A program made the position numbers and the translations under genes. From Homoserinimonas aerilata (GTDB lineage Bacteria > Actinomycetota > Actinomycetes > Actinomycetales > Microbacteriaceae), in contig NZ_VFOM01000001.1 in NCBI RefSeq assembly GCF_006716125.1, positions 992,001-1,056,000 of the forward strand: a DNA stretch of 64,000 nt, given 5' to 3'. How positions within the stretch are numbered: position 1 is the first letter of the stretch; each line of letters starts with the position of its first letter. The notes below the pieces were generated by a model. That model saw only the letters and a program-made list of their open reading frames with translations. It was not told where the DNA came from and ran no database searches. Below, piece after piece: positions 18,179 through 28,976 of the stretch.

Positions 18179-18189
18179 ACGCCGCTCGG

Positions 18190-18195
18190 TAGACT
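18190..18195 (+). promoter_or_regulatory. -10 box of leaderless nif3-like gene
   Basis: TAGACT, six bases before GTG 18202. It is part of a 16-base sequence (18181-18196) repeated exactly at 19029-19044 upstream of the next gene. Confidence 0.65.
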
Positions 18196-18201
18196 TGGCG
18201 G

Positions 18202-19020
18202 GTGCCAGCAACAGTCGCCGAGATCAACGCCGTAATCGAAGGCCTGTGGCCGCTCTCGGGTGTCGAGGAGTGGGATGCGCCCGGCCTTCTGGTCGGTGAT
18301 CCCGCCGCCGTGGTCCAGTCGATTCATCTTGCCGTGGATGCCGTCGCAGACACCGTCGACGAGGCGCTTCAGCTCGGTGCCGGTCTGCTGCTGGTCCATC
18401 ATCCGCTGCTGCTCAGGGGCGTCACATCCGTCGCAGAGGACCGTTACAAGGGCGCTCTGATCTCCCGGCTCATCCGTGGCGGATGCGCTCTCGTCGCTGC
18501 TCACACGAACGCCGACGTCGTCGAGACCGGCACATCTGCGGTCATCGCACAGGAGCTCCAACTGCTCGACACACATCCGATCGTTCCGGGCACCGACCCT
18601 GATCGCGGGCTCGGTCGTGTCGGCAGGCTCGCCGAGCCGATGACTCTCGGCCGTCTCGCCAGGGCGCTGGCTGACATCCTCCCGCCGACCGCTTCCGGCG
18701 TGCGCGTGGCTGGTGACTACGAGCGCCCCGTCGAGACGATCGCGCTGTGCGGGGGAGCGGGTGACTCTCTTCTCAGCAACCCCGCGGTGCTGTCTGCGGA
18801 TGTCTATGTGACCTCTGATCTGCGACACCACCCGGCATCCGAGGCGAGGGAGAACGCCCGTCTCTTCGGCGGGCCGGCGCTGATCGACGTCTCCCATTGG
18901 GCGAGTGAGTGGCTCTGGCTCGAGACGGCCGCGGCGGAGCTGCGAGAGAGGCTGCCGGGCGTCGACGTCACGGTGAGCGAGCTCCGCACCGACCCGTGGG
19001 ACTTCGCGATCGTGCAGTAG
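18202..19020 (+). CDS. Nif3-like dinuclear metal-centre protein
   Basis: A 272-residue cytoplasmic protein of the Nif3/YbgI family (GTP cyclohydrolase 1 type 2-like), forming toroidal hexamers with two metals per subunit; the physiological reaction is unsettled. Metal ligands are visible in LLLVHHPLLLRG and AAHTNADVV near the N-terminus, and near the C-terminus DVSHWASEWLWLE carries the later His and Glu ligands. The PII-like insert of longer homologues is absent. GTG start follows a leaderless -10. Nif3 followed by the CdsZ-type gene is the order also known in M. tuberculosis (Rv2230c-Rv2229c). Confidence 0.92.
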   Translation: MPATVAEINAVIEGLWPLSGVEEWDAPGLLVGDPAAVVQSIHLAVDAVADTVDEALQLGAGLLLVHHPLLLRGVTSVAEDRYKGALISRLIRGGCALVAAHTNADVVETGTSAVIAQELQLLDTHPIVPGTDPDRGLGRVGRLAEPMTLGRLARALADILPPTASGVRVAGDYERPVETIALCGGAGDSLLSNPAVLSADVYVTSDLRHHPASEARENARLFGGPALIDVSHWASEWLWLETAAAELRERLPGVDVTVSELRTDPWDFAIVQ

Positions 19021-19037
19021 GCACCTCCGCCGCTCGG

Positions 19038-19043
19038 TAGACT
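19038..19043 (+). promoter_or_regulatory. -10 box of CdsZ-like gene
   Basis: TAGACT inside the repeated GCCGCTCGGTAGACTT element (19029-19044). Transcription from about 19050 gives a short leader of about 45 nt with AAGGA before ATG 19095. Confidence 0.55.
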
Positions 19044-19094
19044 TCGCCGAACGATGCACCACCATTCGACATGTAAGGAACAGGCGACAGCACT

Positions 19095-19835
19095 ATGGCA
19101 TTGACGGCCAGCCCCGATTCCCAGGAACTGCTCCTCGAACTGCAGGCCGCCGACACGCGTATCCAGCAGCTCGACCACCAGGCGCGCAGCATCCCGCAGC
19201 TGTCCCAGTTGGCGGCGCTCTCGAAGGAGCGCGAAACAGTGCGGGTGCAGTTGCTCGGCGAGAACGGCGCCGTCGAGGACGCACGGCTCGAGATCTCCCG
19301 CGTCGAGTCGGATGTCGCTGTCGTCGAGGCCCGTATGGCGCGTGACTCGGAGCGGCTCGCGACGTCATCATCGACCAAGGATGTGGCCGCCCTCGAGCAG
19401 GAGCTCGAAGCGCTGCGCCGGCGACGTGACGAGTTGGAGGAGATCGAGCTCGGCGTCATGGAGCGCCTTGAGCAGCTCGAAGCGACATCGGCGATCACGC
19501 AGGAGCGCAACGCGGCACTCCTTGCGGCCATCGCCGAGACCGAGGATGACCGCGACACCGCCCTTTCCTCGATCGATCTTGAGCGCTCCAACGCGGCGGC
19601 GAACCGCGACGAGATCGCTGCAAAGATCCCCGAGGGGCTCCTCGCCCTCTACGAACGTCAGCGGGCGCGTTATGGCACCGGGGCTTCGCTCCTGCGTGGC
19701 GGGGTGTCGAGCGCGAGCGGCGTGAGGCTCAACGAGAGCGACATGGCATCCATTCGGGCTGCGGCCCCGGATGCTGTCGTGCTCTGCCCCGACAGTCAGG
19801 CCATCCTCGTCCGCACGGCGGAGTCCGGGCTCTGA
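19095..19835 (+). CDS. CdsZ-like coiled-coil protein with degenerate zinc ribbon
   Basis: A 246-residue protein. Residues 8-170 form a long antiparallel coiled-coil hairpin (heptad-rich, for instance LEQELEALRRRRDELEEIEL). The family normally ends in a C4 zinc ribbon (CxxC...CxxC), but here the region reads GGVSSASGVRLNESDMASIR then VVLCPDSQAILVRTAES: only Cys231 of the four ligands is left, so it cannot bind zinc in the usual way. The RxGAS-type loop before it and the C-terminal ILVRT are kept. Homologues such as CdsZ are implicated in tmRNA/protein quality control or secretion; the role here is open. It follows nif3 by 74 bases and precedes rnpB. Confidence 0.85.
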   Translation: MALTASPDSQELLLELQAADTRIQQLDHQARSIPQLSQLAALSKERETVRVQLLGENGAVEDARLEISRVESDVAVVEARMARDSERLATSSSTKDVAALEQELEALRRRRDELEEIELGVMERLEQLEATSAITQERNAALLAAIAETEDDRDTALSSIDLERSNAAANRDEIAAKIPEGLLALYERQRARYGTGASLLRGGVSSASGVRLNESDMASIRAAAPDAVVLCPDSQAILVRTAESGL

Positions 19836-19852
19836 GTCACGCCGCGCGCCGC

Positions 19853-19858
19853 TAGACT
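19853..19858 (+). promoter_or_regulatory. -10 box of rnpB
   Basis: TAGACT whose end lies six bases before the predicted 5' end of RNase P RNA (19865). This gives an independent ruler for the -10 to +1 distance. Confidence 0.65.
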
Positions 19859-19864
19859 TGTGCC

Positions 19865-20256
19865 GCGAATGGGTCGGCAAGACGGTCGCGTCACGCGCTG
19901 CTTCTGAAAAGGTGCAGCGCGTGCCGAGGAACGTCCGGGCTCCACAGGGCAGGATGGTGGGTAACACCCACCCGGGGTAACCCGCGAGAAAGTGCAACAG
20001 AAAGCAGACCGCCACTGACTTCGGTCAGGGGTAAGGGTGAAACGGTGGTGTAAGAGACCACCAGCGGCCCGAGTGATCGGGTCGGCTGGGTAAACCTCGT
20101 CCGGAGCAAGGTCAGACAGAAGGCGTCACGGGTGGCCCGCCCAGTCTTCGGGTAGACCGCTGGAGGGCTGCGGCAACGTAGTCCCGAGATAGATGGCCGT
20201 CCATCGCCGCTCGCGCGGCAGGGACAGAACCCGGCGTATCAGCCGGCCCATTCGCC
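19865..20256 (+). ncRNA. rnpB: RNase P RNA, bacterial type A
   Basis: The catalytic RNA that trims 5' leaders from pre-tRNAs. Helix P1 pairs GCGAATGGG (19865-19873) with CCCATTCGC (20247-20255). Conserved regions are visible: GAGGAACGTCCGGGCTCC with CACAGGGCAGG, the ACAGAAAGCAGACCGCC block, GTAAGGGTGAAACGGTGGTG, AGAGACCACCAGC and the GGCTGGGTAAACCTC stretch near 20085-20100. Ends are set from P1 and could be off by a few bases. Its 3' end touches the stop codon of the convergent ppgK gene, leaving no room for a terminator between them. Confidence 0.95.
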
Positions 20257-21035
20257 TATTTCGAACGGTGCTTGCCTCGCCTGGCGTGTTCCGGCGACGC
20301 GAGCGCTGCCGCGCCGAGGATGCCGGCATTGTTGCGAAGCTTGGCCGGCACGATCCGCGTCTTCAGGTCGAGCAGCGGCAGGAACTCCTCGTGGCTCTTC
20401 GAGACCCCGCCACCCACGATGAAGAGTTCGGGATGGAAATAGGTCTCGAGCCGGGAGTAGAACTTCTGCAGGCGTGCCGCCCACTGTTCCCAGGAGAGTT
20501 CCTCTCGCTCCCGCGCCGCATTCGAGGCCTTGGTCTCCCAGTCGACGCCGTTGATCTCGAGATGGCCGAGTTCCACATTGGGGATCAGCACGCCGTCGTA
20601 GATGAAGGCGGTACCGATTCCGGTGCCCAGCGTGGTGACGATCACATGCCCGTCGCTGTTGTGTGCAGCACCGTACTGCACCTCTGCGAAGCCGGCGGCA
20701 TCCGCGTCATTGACGAAGTGGATGTCACGGTCGAGGGCCCGCTCGAAGAGCTTCTCTGCCTTCAGTCCGATCCATTCGTCGGAGACGTTCGCCGCCGAGA
20801 GCGTGCGGCCGCCTGCGATGACGGCAGGAAAGCAGACGCCGATGGGGGCGTCACGCTCGTCTACGCCGAGCTCGTCGACCATGTCCTTCACCGCGGCGAC
20901 GATGTCTTCTGGCCGTCCGCCCTCAGGCGTGGCGACCTTGGATCGCTCGCTGACCAGTTCGCCGGAGGCCAGATCGACCACGGCTCCCTTGATCCCGGTG
21001 CCGCCGATGTCGATGCCGACTGCTGTTGTGCTCAT
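20256..21035 (-). CDS. ppgK: Polyphosphate glucokinase
   Basis: A 259-residue ROK-family kinase that phosphorylates glucose with polyphosphate or ATP. The phosphate loop is GIDIGGTGIKGAVVDL at residues 7-22, the catalytic Asp lies in FVNDADAAGFAE, and TTLGTGIGTA, VELGHLEING and ELFIVGGGVSK are the further family motifs; the C-terminus is basic (PEHARRGKHRSK), which may help bind polyphosphate. TAGGGT with six bases to ATG 21035 suggests a leaderless mRNA. In M. tuberculosis ppgK stands next to sigA; here it is elsewhere, between rnpB and map. Confidence 0.94.
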   Translation of the reverse strand: MSTTAVGIDIGGTGIKGAVVDLASGELVSERSKVATPEGGRPEDIVAAVKDMVDELGVDERDAPIGVCFPAVIAGGRTLSAANVSDEWIGLKAEKLFERALDRDIHFVNDADAAGFAEVQYGAAHNSDGHVIVTTLGTGIGTAFIYDGVLIPNVELGHLEINGVDWETKASNAAREREELSWEQWAARLQKFYSRLETYFHPELFIVGGGVSKSHEEFLPLLDLKTRIVPAKLRNNAGILGAAALASPEHARRGKHRSK

Positions 21036-21041
21036 GCCTTG

Positions 21042-21047
21042 ACCCTA
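21042..21047 (-). promoter_or_regulatory. -10 box of leaderless ppgK
   Basis: TAGGGT on the minus strand, six bases from the ATG. Confidence 0.5.
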
Positions 21048-21067
21048 ATCCAGTGTTCCGAGTGGGT

Positions 21068-21943
21068 TCAGGATGCTGTGGGCAGCGTGAGGATCTCCGC
21101 GCCGCGTTCTGTGACGACGAGCGTGTGTTCGAACTGCGCGGTCAGGCTCCTGTCCTTGGTCGTCACCGTCCAGTCGTCATCCCACATGTCCCACTCGTGG
21201 GTTCCGAGGGTGAGCATCGGCTCGATGGTGAACACCATGCCTGGCTCCATGACGGTGTCGAACTGTGGTGCCGAGTCGTAGTGGGGGACGATCAACCCGG
21301 AGTGGAAGGCCTCGCCGACACCGTGCCCGGTGAAGTCGCGGACCACGCCGTATCCGAAGCGCTTCGCATAGGCCTCGATGGCACGTCCGATCACATTGAC
21401 CTCACGCCCCGGGGCGACAGCCTTGATTCCTCGAGCGAGGGCCTCGGCCGTGCGGGCGACCAGATCGGTGACCTCATCGCGGGCCTCGCCGACGACGAAG
21501 GTGAAGTTGGTGTCGCCGTGCACGCCTGCCTTGAATGCGGTGATGTCGATATTGATGATGTCGCCGTCCTCGAGAACCGTGTCATCGGGGATGCCGTGGC
21601 AGATGACCTCGTTCACCGAGCTGCACAGGGACTTCGGAAAGCCGCAGTAGCCGAGGGTCGAGGGGTAGGCGTCGTGCGCGATCACATACTCGTGCCCGAC
21701 CCGGTCGAGTTCGTCGGTGGTGACACCCGGGCGGATGGCTTCGCCCACCTTCTGGATGGCGTCCGCCGCGATCCGACCGGCGGCCCGGATGAGCTCCACC
21801 TTCTCCGGCGGGTAGACATCCGAACCGGTGAAGCGGGCCGGAGCCTTCTTGCCCACATACTCCGGACGGGGGATGGAGACGGGTACCTGCCTGTCGCCTG
21901 TGATGGTTCCGGGAATGAGGTGACCGTTCGAATCCTTGGGCAT
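21068..21943 (-). CDS. map: Methionine aminopeptidase, type I
   Basis: A 291-residue dinuclear metalloprotease that removes the initiator methionine. Metal ligands are seen in order: Asp in [19 protein letters not shown] (two Asp), His in [11 protein letters not shown], Glu in FTIEPML and Glu in QFEHTLVV. An N-terminal extension of about 40 residues before the catalytic domain ([20 protein letters not shown]) carries the actinobacterial PxxP-type segment [15 protein letters not shown] 21943 is preferred: TAAAAT ends seven bases before it, and the longer open frame upstream has no family similarity and overlaps the divergent small gene. Confidence 0.94.
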   Translation of the reverse strand: MPKDSNGHLIPGTITGDRQVPVSIPRPEYVGKKAPARFTGSDVYPPEKVELIRAAGRIAADAIQKVGEAIRPGVTTDELDRVGHEYVIAHDAYPSTLGYCGFPKSLCSSVNEVICHGIPDDTVLEDGDIINIDITAFKAGVHGDTNFTFVVGEARDEVTDLVARTAEALARGIKAVAPGREVNVIGRAIEAYAKRFGYGVVRDFTGHGVGEAFHSGLIVPHYDSAPQFDTVMEPGMVFTIEPMLTLGTHEWDMWDDDWTVTTKDRSLTAQFEHTLVVTERGAEILTLPTAS

Positions 21944-21950
21944 AGGATCG

Positions 21951-21956
21951 ATTTTA
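21951..21956 (-). promoter_or_regulatory. -10 box of leaderless map
   Basis: TAAAAT on the minus strand, the best match to TATAAT among the leaderless promoters here, with 7 bases to the ATG. Confidence 0.6.
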
Positions 21957-21976
21957 GTTCGAGCGCGGGAGGTGCC

Positions 21977-22150
21977 ATGACCGAATGGTGGTACAACACC
22001 AGGACCAGCGAGGTCGAGGAGGGCATGGTTTCGCCCGCGATCGACAGAGCCGGGCCCTTCGCGAGTCGTGAAGAGGCCGAGCAGGCGCCCCGCCTCATCG
22101 AGGAGCGTTCCCGCCGGTGGGCGGAGGAGGATTCTCGGGACGGCGACTGA
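21977..22150 (+). CDS. Small SPOR-like/conserved actinobacterial protein
   Basis: A 57-residue acidic protein starting [20 protein letters not shown], with the later pattern [12 protein letters not shown] and a charged end. The GPF-x-S-x-E-E-A-E-x-A segment resembles SPOR-like repeats and the family of small conserved proteins found next to map or elsewhere in actinobacteria; function unknown. ATG 21977 has GGGAGGT four bases before it, a strong ribosome binding site. The same reading frame is open upstream but antisense to map, so the longer version is rejected. It is divergent from map with only 33 bases between the two starts. Confidence 0.75.
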   Translation: MTEWWYNTRTSEVEEGMVSPAIDRAGPFASREEAEQAPRLIEERSRRWAEEDSRDGD

Positions 22151-22213
22151 GTTCGCCACCGCCCCGGAAGGGGCTCCTCACCGGATGATGCCTCTGCCAG
22201 CTGAGGCCTTGTA

Positions 22214-24450
<2,237 letters not shown>

Positions 24451-24456
24451 TCTGAC

Positions 24457-24462
24457 ACTCTA
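24457..24462 (-). promoter_or_regulatory. -10 box of leaderless panB
   Basis: TAGAGT on the minus strand, six bases before the GTG start. Confidence 0.55.
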
Positions 24463-24599
24463 TTCCGTGCATCCGCCTCACACGATGACGCGGTGAATCC
24501 CGCGCGGGCGCGAGGCGGAGAGTCCCTGCAGCCAGTAGCCTGTAGGGGCAACAGCCATCGCCTGGGCCGCCCGGGATTCTGCTGGAATGAGAGGGGCAT

Positions 24600-25937
24600 A
24601 TGGACAAGCAGCGCGACTTCGTTCTCCGTACGATCGAGGAGCGGGGCATCAAGTTCATTCGCCTGTGGTTCACGGATGTCGTGGGCACGCTCAAGTCCGT
24701 GGCCATCGCGCCTGCCGAGGTCGAGGGTGCCTTCTCCGAGGGGCTCGGCATCGACGGCTCCGCCATTGAGGGACTCACCCGAGCCTTCGAGGCCGACGTG
24801 CTTGCGCATCCAGACCCCGCGACCTTCCAGATCCTCCCGTGGCGCGGCGAGATCGACCCGACCGCGCGGATGTTCTGCGACATCATGACCCCGGACGGGC
24901 AGCCGGCGGTGGCGGATCCTCGTAACGTGCTCAAGCGCACCCTCGAGAAGGCGGCCGACGCCGGATTCACCTTCTACACGCATCCGGAGATCGAGTTCTA
25001 TCTGCTGAAGGACTCCGATTTCGGCGTCGACGGCCCCCAGCCGGTCGACCACGCCGGGTACTTCGACAACGTTCCGGGGGGCACCGCCCACGACTTCCGC
25101 CGACGTTCCGTGCGCATGCTCGAGGACCTCGGCATCTCCGTCGAGTTCAGCCACCACGAGGCGGGGCCGGGGCAGAACGAGATCGACCTTCGCTACGCCG
25201 ACGCGTTGACGACCGCCGACAACATCATGACGTTCCGCACGGTCATCAAGGAGGTCGCCATCGAGCAGGGCGTCTACGCGACGTTCATGCCGAAGCCCTT
25301 CTCGGATCATCCGGGATCGGGGATGCACACCCACATGTCGCTGTTCGAGGGCGACACGAACGCGTTCTACGAGGCCGGTGCGAAGTACCAGCTCTCGAAG
25401 ACGGGCCGGCACTTCATCGCGGGGCTTCTGCACCACGCTCCCGAGATCACGGCGGTCACCAACCAGTTCGTCAACTCCTACAAGCGCCTGTGGGGAGGAG
25501 ACGAGGCGCCCAGCTTCGTCACCTGGGGCCACAACAACCGTTCAGCGCTCGTTCGCGTTCCGCTGTACAAGCCGAACAAGGGCCAGAGCGCTCGGGTCGA
25601 GTACCGTTCGATCGACTCTGCATCGAACCCGTATCTCTCGTTCTCGCTGATGCTCGCGGCTGGGCTCAAGGGCATCGAGGGCGAGTACGAGCTGCCACCC
25701 GAGGCAGAGTCGGATGTGTGGCTGCTCAGCGACGCAGAGCGACGCGTTCTGGGGTACCGCGCCCTGCCGGCGAGCCTCGATCAGGCGATCTCCATGATGG
25801 AGGAGTCAGAGCTCGTGGCCGAGACGCTGGGCGAGCACGTGTTCAACTACGTGCTGCTCAACAAGCGGCAGGAGTGGCGGGAGTACCGCTCGCAGGTCAC
25901 TCCCTATGAGCTCAAGCGCAACCTCGGCATGCTCTAG
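24600..25937 (+). CDS. glnA2: Glutamine synthetase, GlnA2-type
   Basis: A 445-residue GS I paralogue. N-terminal beta-grasp: KFIRLWFTDVVGTLKSV; metal and substrate site: HPEIEFYLLK, HEAGPGQNEIDLRYAD and GSGMHTHMSLFEG; a NxxNS-type loop and R-rich ATP site follow (SALVRVPLYKPNKG). It is shorter than GlnA1 and lacks its C-terminal extension, matching GlnA2 of actinobacteria, whose main substrate in some species may not be glutamate plus ammonia. Start has GAGAGG before ATG. It is followed after 17 bases by glnE, so the two are likely co-transcribed. Confidence 0.93.
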   Translation: MDKQRDFVLRTIEERGIKFIRLWFTDVVGTLKSVAIAPAEVEGAFSEGLGIDGSAIEGLTRAFEADVLAHPDPATFQILPWRGEIDPTARMFCDIMTPDGQPAVADPRNVLKRTLEKAADAGFTFYTHPEIEFYLLKDSDFGVDGPQPVDHAGYFDNVPGGTAHDFRRRSVRMLEDLGISVEFSHHEAGPGQNEIDLRYADALTTADNIMTFRTVIKEVAIEQGVYATFMPKPFSDHPGSGMHTHMSLFEGDTNAFYEAGAKYQLSKTGRHFIAGLLHHAPEITAVTNQFVNSYKRLWGGDEAPSFVTWGHNNRSALVRVPLYKPNKGQSARVEYRSIDSASNPYLSFSLMLAAGLKGIEGEYELPPEAESDVWLLSDAERRVLGYRALPASLDQAISMMEESELVAETLGEHVFNYVLLNKRQEWREYRSQVTPYELKRNLGML

Positions 25938-25954
25938 ACGGGTTCACGCATCCG

Positions 25955-28903
25955 ATGACCGACGCAGGCCCCTCGCTCTCCGAGCTCGCACGCCTCGGCT
26001 TCGCAGAGCTGGGGCAGGCGAGAGATCGTCTTGCGGCTGTCGCGGCGCCCGACCGGTCTGCAGTGCTGACCGCACTGGGGCTCGCGGCCGACCCCGATCA
26101 GGGGCTCCGGATGCTGTCGGAGCTTTTCGAGGCGGCCCCGGATGCCGTAGCGCCGTTCTTCGACGACGCCGCGGCCCTGCAGCGCCTGACGAGGGTGCTG
26201 GGTGCCTCGAGCGGGCTGGGGGAGTTCTTCCTCCGTCATCCCGTGCAGTTGGAGGTGCTTCATGAGCCGCTCGGCGCACCGCTGGATGCCCACGAGTATC
26301 GGGCAGACATGCTCGCTTCGGTCGACGGCATCCGTGGCGAGGCCGGATGGGATGCCCTCCGCATCCGTTATCGACGCCACGTGGCCGCACTTGCGGCCTT
26401 CGACCTGGGGCACGCCGAACCGCTTGCCGCGGTAGAGCCTGTGACTGCGGCCCTCGCCGACCTCGCGGGCGCGGCGCTTGACGCCTCTCTCGCCGTCGCA
26501 CGCACCGAGATCCCGTTCGACGCTGCCGAGGTGGCGGGCACGCGGCTGGCCATCATCGGTATGGGTAAGTCCGGTGCGCGTGAGTTGAACTATGTGAGCG
26601 ACGTCGACGTCATCTTCGTCGTCGAGGGGTCTGACGAGATCGGGCAGGATCGCGCCGTCGCGATCGGCTCGCGGCTCGCAGTCGCGACCATGCGGGGTGT
26701 CCACGATCTGTCCGCCGAGCCCGGACTGTGGGAGGTCGACGCCAATCTCCGGCCGGAAGGGAAGCAGGGCGCGCTCGTCCGCACGCTCGAGTCGCATCTC
26801 GCCTACTACGAGCGGTGGGCGAAGAGTTGGGAGTTCCAGGCTCTCCTGAAGGCGCGCCCGCTGGCAGGCGATGCCGAACTCGGGGAGCGCTACGCCGCAG
26901 CAGTGGCGCCCTTCGTGTGGAACAGCGTCAGTCGGGAGGGCTTCGTCGAAGGTGTGCAGCAGATGCGCGAGCGGGTCACCGCGCACATTCCGGCCGACGA
27001 GGTCGACATCCAGCTGAAACTCGGGCCGGGCGGCCTCCGTGACATCGAGTTCACCATCCAACTGCTGCAACTCGTCCACGGCCACACCGACGAGGAGGTG
27101 CGCCAGCGTGGAAGCCTCCCGGCCCTGCGCGCTCTCGCGGAACAGGGCTACATCGGCCGGGTCGAGGCTGCCTCGTTCGCCGGCGACTACCAGTTCCTGC
27201 GCGTGCTCGAGCACCGCCTGCAGCTGTCTCGGCTGAGCCGCACGCATCTCATGCCCCGCGATCCTGATGCGCTGCGCGTGCTGGCGCGTGCGAGCGGTCT
27301 CGCGACGACGGCGGCCGGAATCAGCGAGCAGCGGGCATCCCGGCGCACGGCCGTTCGCAAGCTGCACGAGAAACTCTTCTACCGCCCTCTGCTCTCGGCG
27401 GTCGCCGCGCTGCCCGAGGACGGCCTGGTACTCACGAGTGCGCAGGCGGAGGATCGTCTGCGGGCGATCGGGTTCGTCGATGCGAAGGGCGCGCTCGGGC
27501 ACATCGCGGCGATGACCTCGGGCGTCTCGCGTCGGGCGCAGATCCAGCGGCATCTGCTGCCCGTCATGCTCGAGTGGTTCGCCGAGGGCGCCGACCCCGA
27601 CTACGGTCTGCTGTCGTTCAGGCGGCTGAGCGACGAACTGGGAGAGTCGTACTGGTATCTGCGCATGCTGCGCGACTCCTCGGGTGCGGCGAAGCGGCTC
27701 ACGAGCGTGCTCTCCGGTTCGCGCTTCGTCGGCTCGCTGCTCGAGCGCCTTCCCGAGTCTGTCGCCTGGCTTGAGAACGACGAGGAGCTTAGACCTCGTC
27801 CCGCCGCCCAGCTTCGTGATGAGGCCGCAGCTCTCCTGCGCCGTCATGACAAGGCTGAGGATGTCGCGCGGGCACTCCTGTCAACAAGGCGACGGGAGGT
27901 CCTCAGGCTGGCGCTGGGAGCCATTCTGGGCCTGGTGAAGGTCGAAGACCTCGGGCGAGGGCTTGCTGCGATCAACGACATGCTGCTCCACGGGGTTCTC
28001 GAGGCCCTGCGACGTGATGACGACGGCATCGAGTTCGGCGTGATCGCCATGGGCCGCTACGGCGGTGCCGAGCTCGGCTTCGGCTCGGATGCGGATGTCA
28101 TGTACGTGTTCCGGCCCAAGGACGACGACACCCAGGGGGCCCAGAAGCGTGCGGAGCAGCTCGTCGCGGGTCTGCTTCGCCTCACCGAGGACATCCGCCT
28201 GCCCTTTGATCTCGACGCCAATCTGCGCCCCGAAGGTCGCACGGGGCCGGTCGTGCGCTCGCTGGCCTCGTATCGCACGTACTACGAGCGCTGGTCGCTC
28301 ACCTGGGAGGCGCAGGCGCTGTTGCGGGCGAGGGGAGCTGCCGGTGATGAGACGCTCCTCCAGGATTTCATGGTGTTGGCCGATGAGGTTCGCTATCCGA
28401 AGGATGTCCGCGAGCAGGATGTTCGGGAGGTGAAGCGAATCAAGGCGCGCGTGGAGTCGGAGCGTCTGCCCCAGGGCGCAGACCCCGCACGGCATCTCAA
28501 GCTCGGCCGCGGTTCGTTGAGCGATGTCGAGTGGTTCGTTCAGCTCCTCCAGATGCAGCACGGGGCAGCGGTGGAGGAACTGCGCACGACCTCCACGCTC
28601 GACGCCCTCGCCGCAGCGGTTGATGCAGGGCTCGTCTCGGCGGCGGATGAAGGCATCCTGAAGGATGCATGGCTGCTGGCCTCGCGCATCCGATCGGCCA
28701 TGACCCTGTGGTCGGCCCGCACCTCAGACGTGCTGCCCACCGACAGGCAACAGCTCGACGGCATCGCCCGGCTGCTGGAGTACCCGCCCGACTCGGCGAG
28801 CCTTCTCGAGGAGGACTACCTCCGCGTCACGAGGCACGCCAGATCTGTGTTCGAGAGAGGCTTCTACGGGCTCGCCGAGCCCTTCACCCCGTCGATCGAC
28901 TAG
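25955..28903 (+). CDS. glnE: Bifunctional glutamine synthetase adenylyltransferase/adenylyl-removing enzyme
   Basis: A 982-residue two-headed nucleotidyltransferase that adenylylates and deadenylylates GS on a Tyr near its C-terminus. The N-terminal removase domain has GMGKSGARELNYVSDVDVIF (GxG and SDxD), the C-terminal transferase domain has MGRYGGAELGFGSDADVMYV; each is followed by a PII-uridylyltransferase-like helical domain with LKLGPGGLRDIEF or LKLGRGSLSDVEW. Both active sites look intact. It lies between the target genes glnA2 and glnA1 and is convergent with glnA1, the arrangement found in mycobacteria. Confidence 0.95.
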   Translation: MTDAGPSLSELARLGFAELGQARDRLAAVAAPDRSAVLTALGLAADPDQGLRMLSELFEAAPDAVAPFFDDAAALQRLTRVLGASSGLGEFFLRHPVQLEVLHEPLGAPLDAHEYRADMLASVDGIRGEAGWDALRIRYRRHVAALAAFDLGHAEPLAAVEPVTAALADLAGAALDASLAVARTEIPFDAAEVAGTRLAIIGMGKSGARELNYVSDVDVIFVVEGSDEIGQDRAVAIGSRLAVATMRGVHDLSAEPGLWEVDANLRPEGKQGALVRTLESHLAYYERWAKSWEFQALLKARPLAGDAELGERYAAAVAPFVWNSVSREGFVEGVQQMRERVTAHIPADEVDIQLKLGPGGLRDIEFTIQLLQLVHGHTDEEVRQRGSLPALRALAEQGYIGRVEAASFAGDYQFLRVLEHRLQLSRLSRTHLMPRDPDALRVLARASGLATTAAGISEQRASRRTAVRKLHEKLFYRPLLSAVAALPEDGLVLTSAQAEDRLRAIGFVDAKGALGHIAAMTSGVSRRAQIQRHLLPVMLEWFAEGADPDYGLLSFRRLSDELGESYWYLRMLRDSSGAAKRLTSVLSGSRFVGSLLERLPESVAWLENDEELRPRPAAQLRDEAAALLRRHDKAEDVARALLSTRRREVLRLALGAILGLVKVEDLGRGLAAINDMLLHGVLEALRRDDDGIEFGVIAMGRYGGAELGFGSDADVMYVFRPKDDDTQGAQKRAEQLVAGLLRLTEDIRLPFDLDANLRPEGRTGPVVRSLASYRTYYERWSLTWEAQALLRARGAAGDETLLQDFMVLADEVRYPKDVREQDVREVKRIKARVESERLPQGADPARHLKLGRGSLSDVEWFVQLLQMQHGAAVEELRTTSTLDALAAAVDAGLVSAADEGILKDAWLLASRIRSAMTLWSARTSDVLPTDRQQLDGIARLLEYPPDSASLLEEDYLRVTRHARSVFERGFYGLAEPFTPSID

Positions 28904-28930
28904 GGTCACCCGGCCGCTGCGGAGACGCAC

Positions 28931-28964
28931 GAAGGGGCCGCAGCATTTCTGCTGCGGCCCCTTC
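28931..28964. terminator. Bidirectional terminator between glnE and glnA1
   Basis: A perfect 15-bp stem, GAAGGGGCCGCAGCA with TGCTGCGGCCCCTTC, loop TTTC, between two convergent genes. The T-run is short (TTCT), so efficiency is uncertain. Confidence 0.8.
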
Positions 28965-28976
28965 TGTGTGCGGTGC

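Noticed and set aside
25934..27847. 637-aa minus-strand open frame
   Set aside because: Antisense of glnE, which has both nucleotidyltransferase motifs; the translation is Arg-rich with no conserved pattern.
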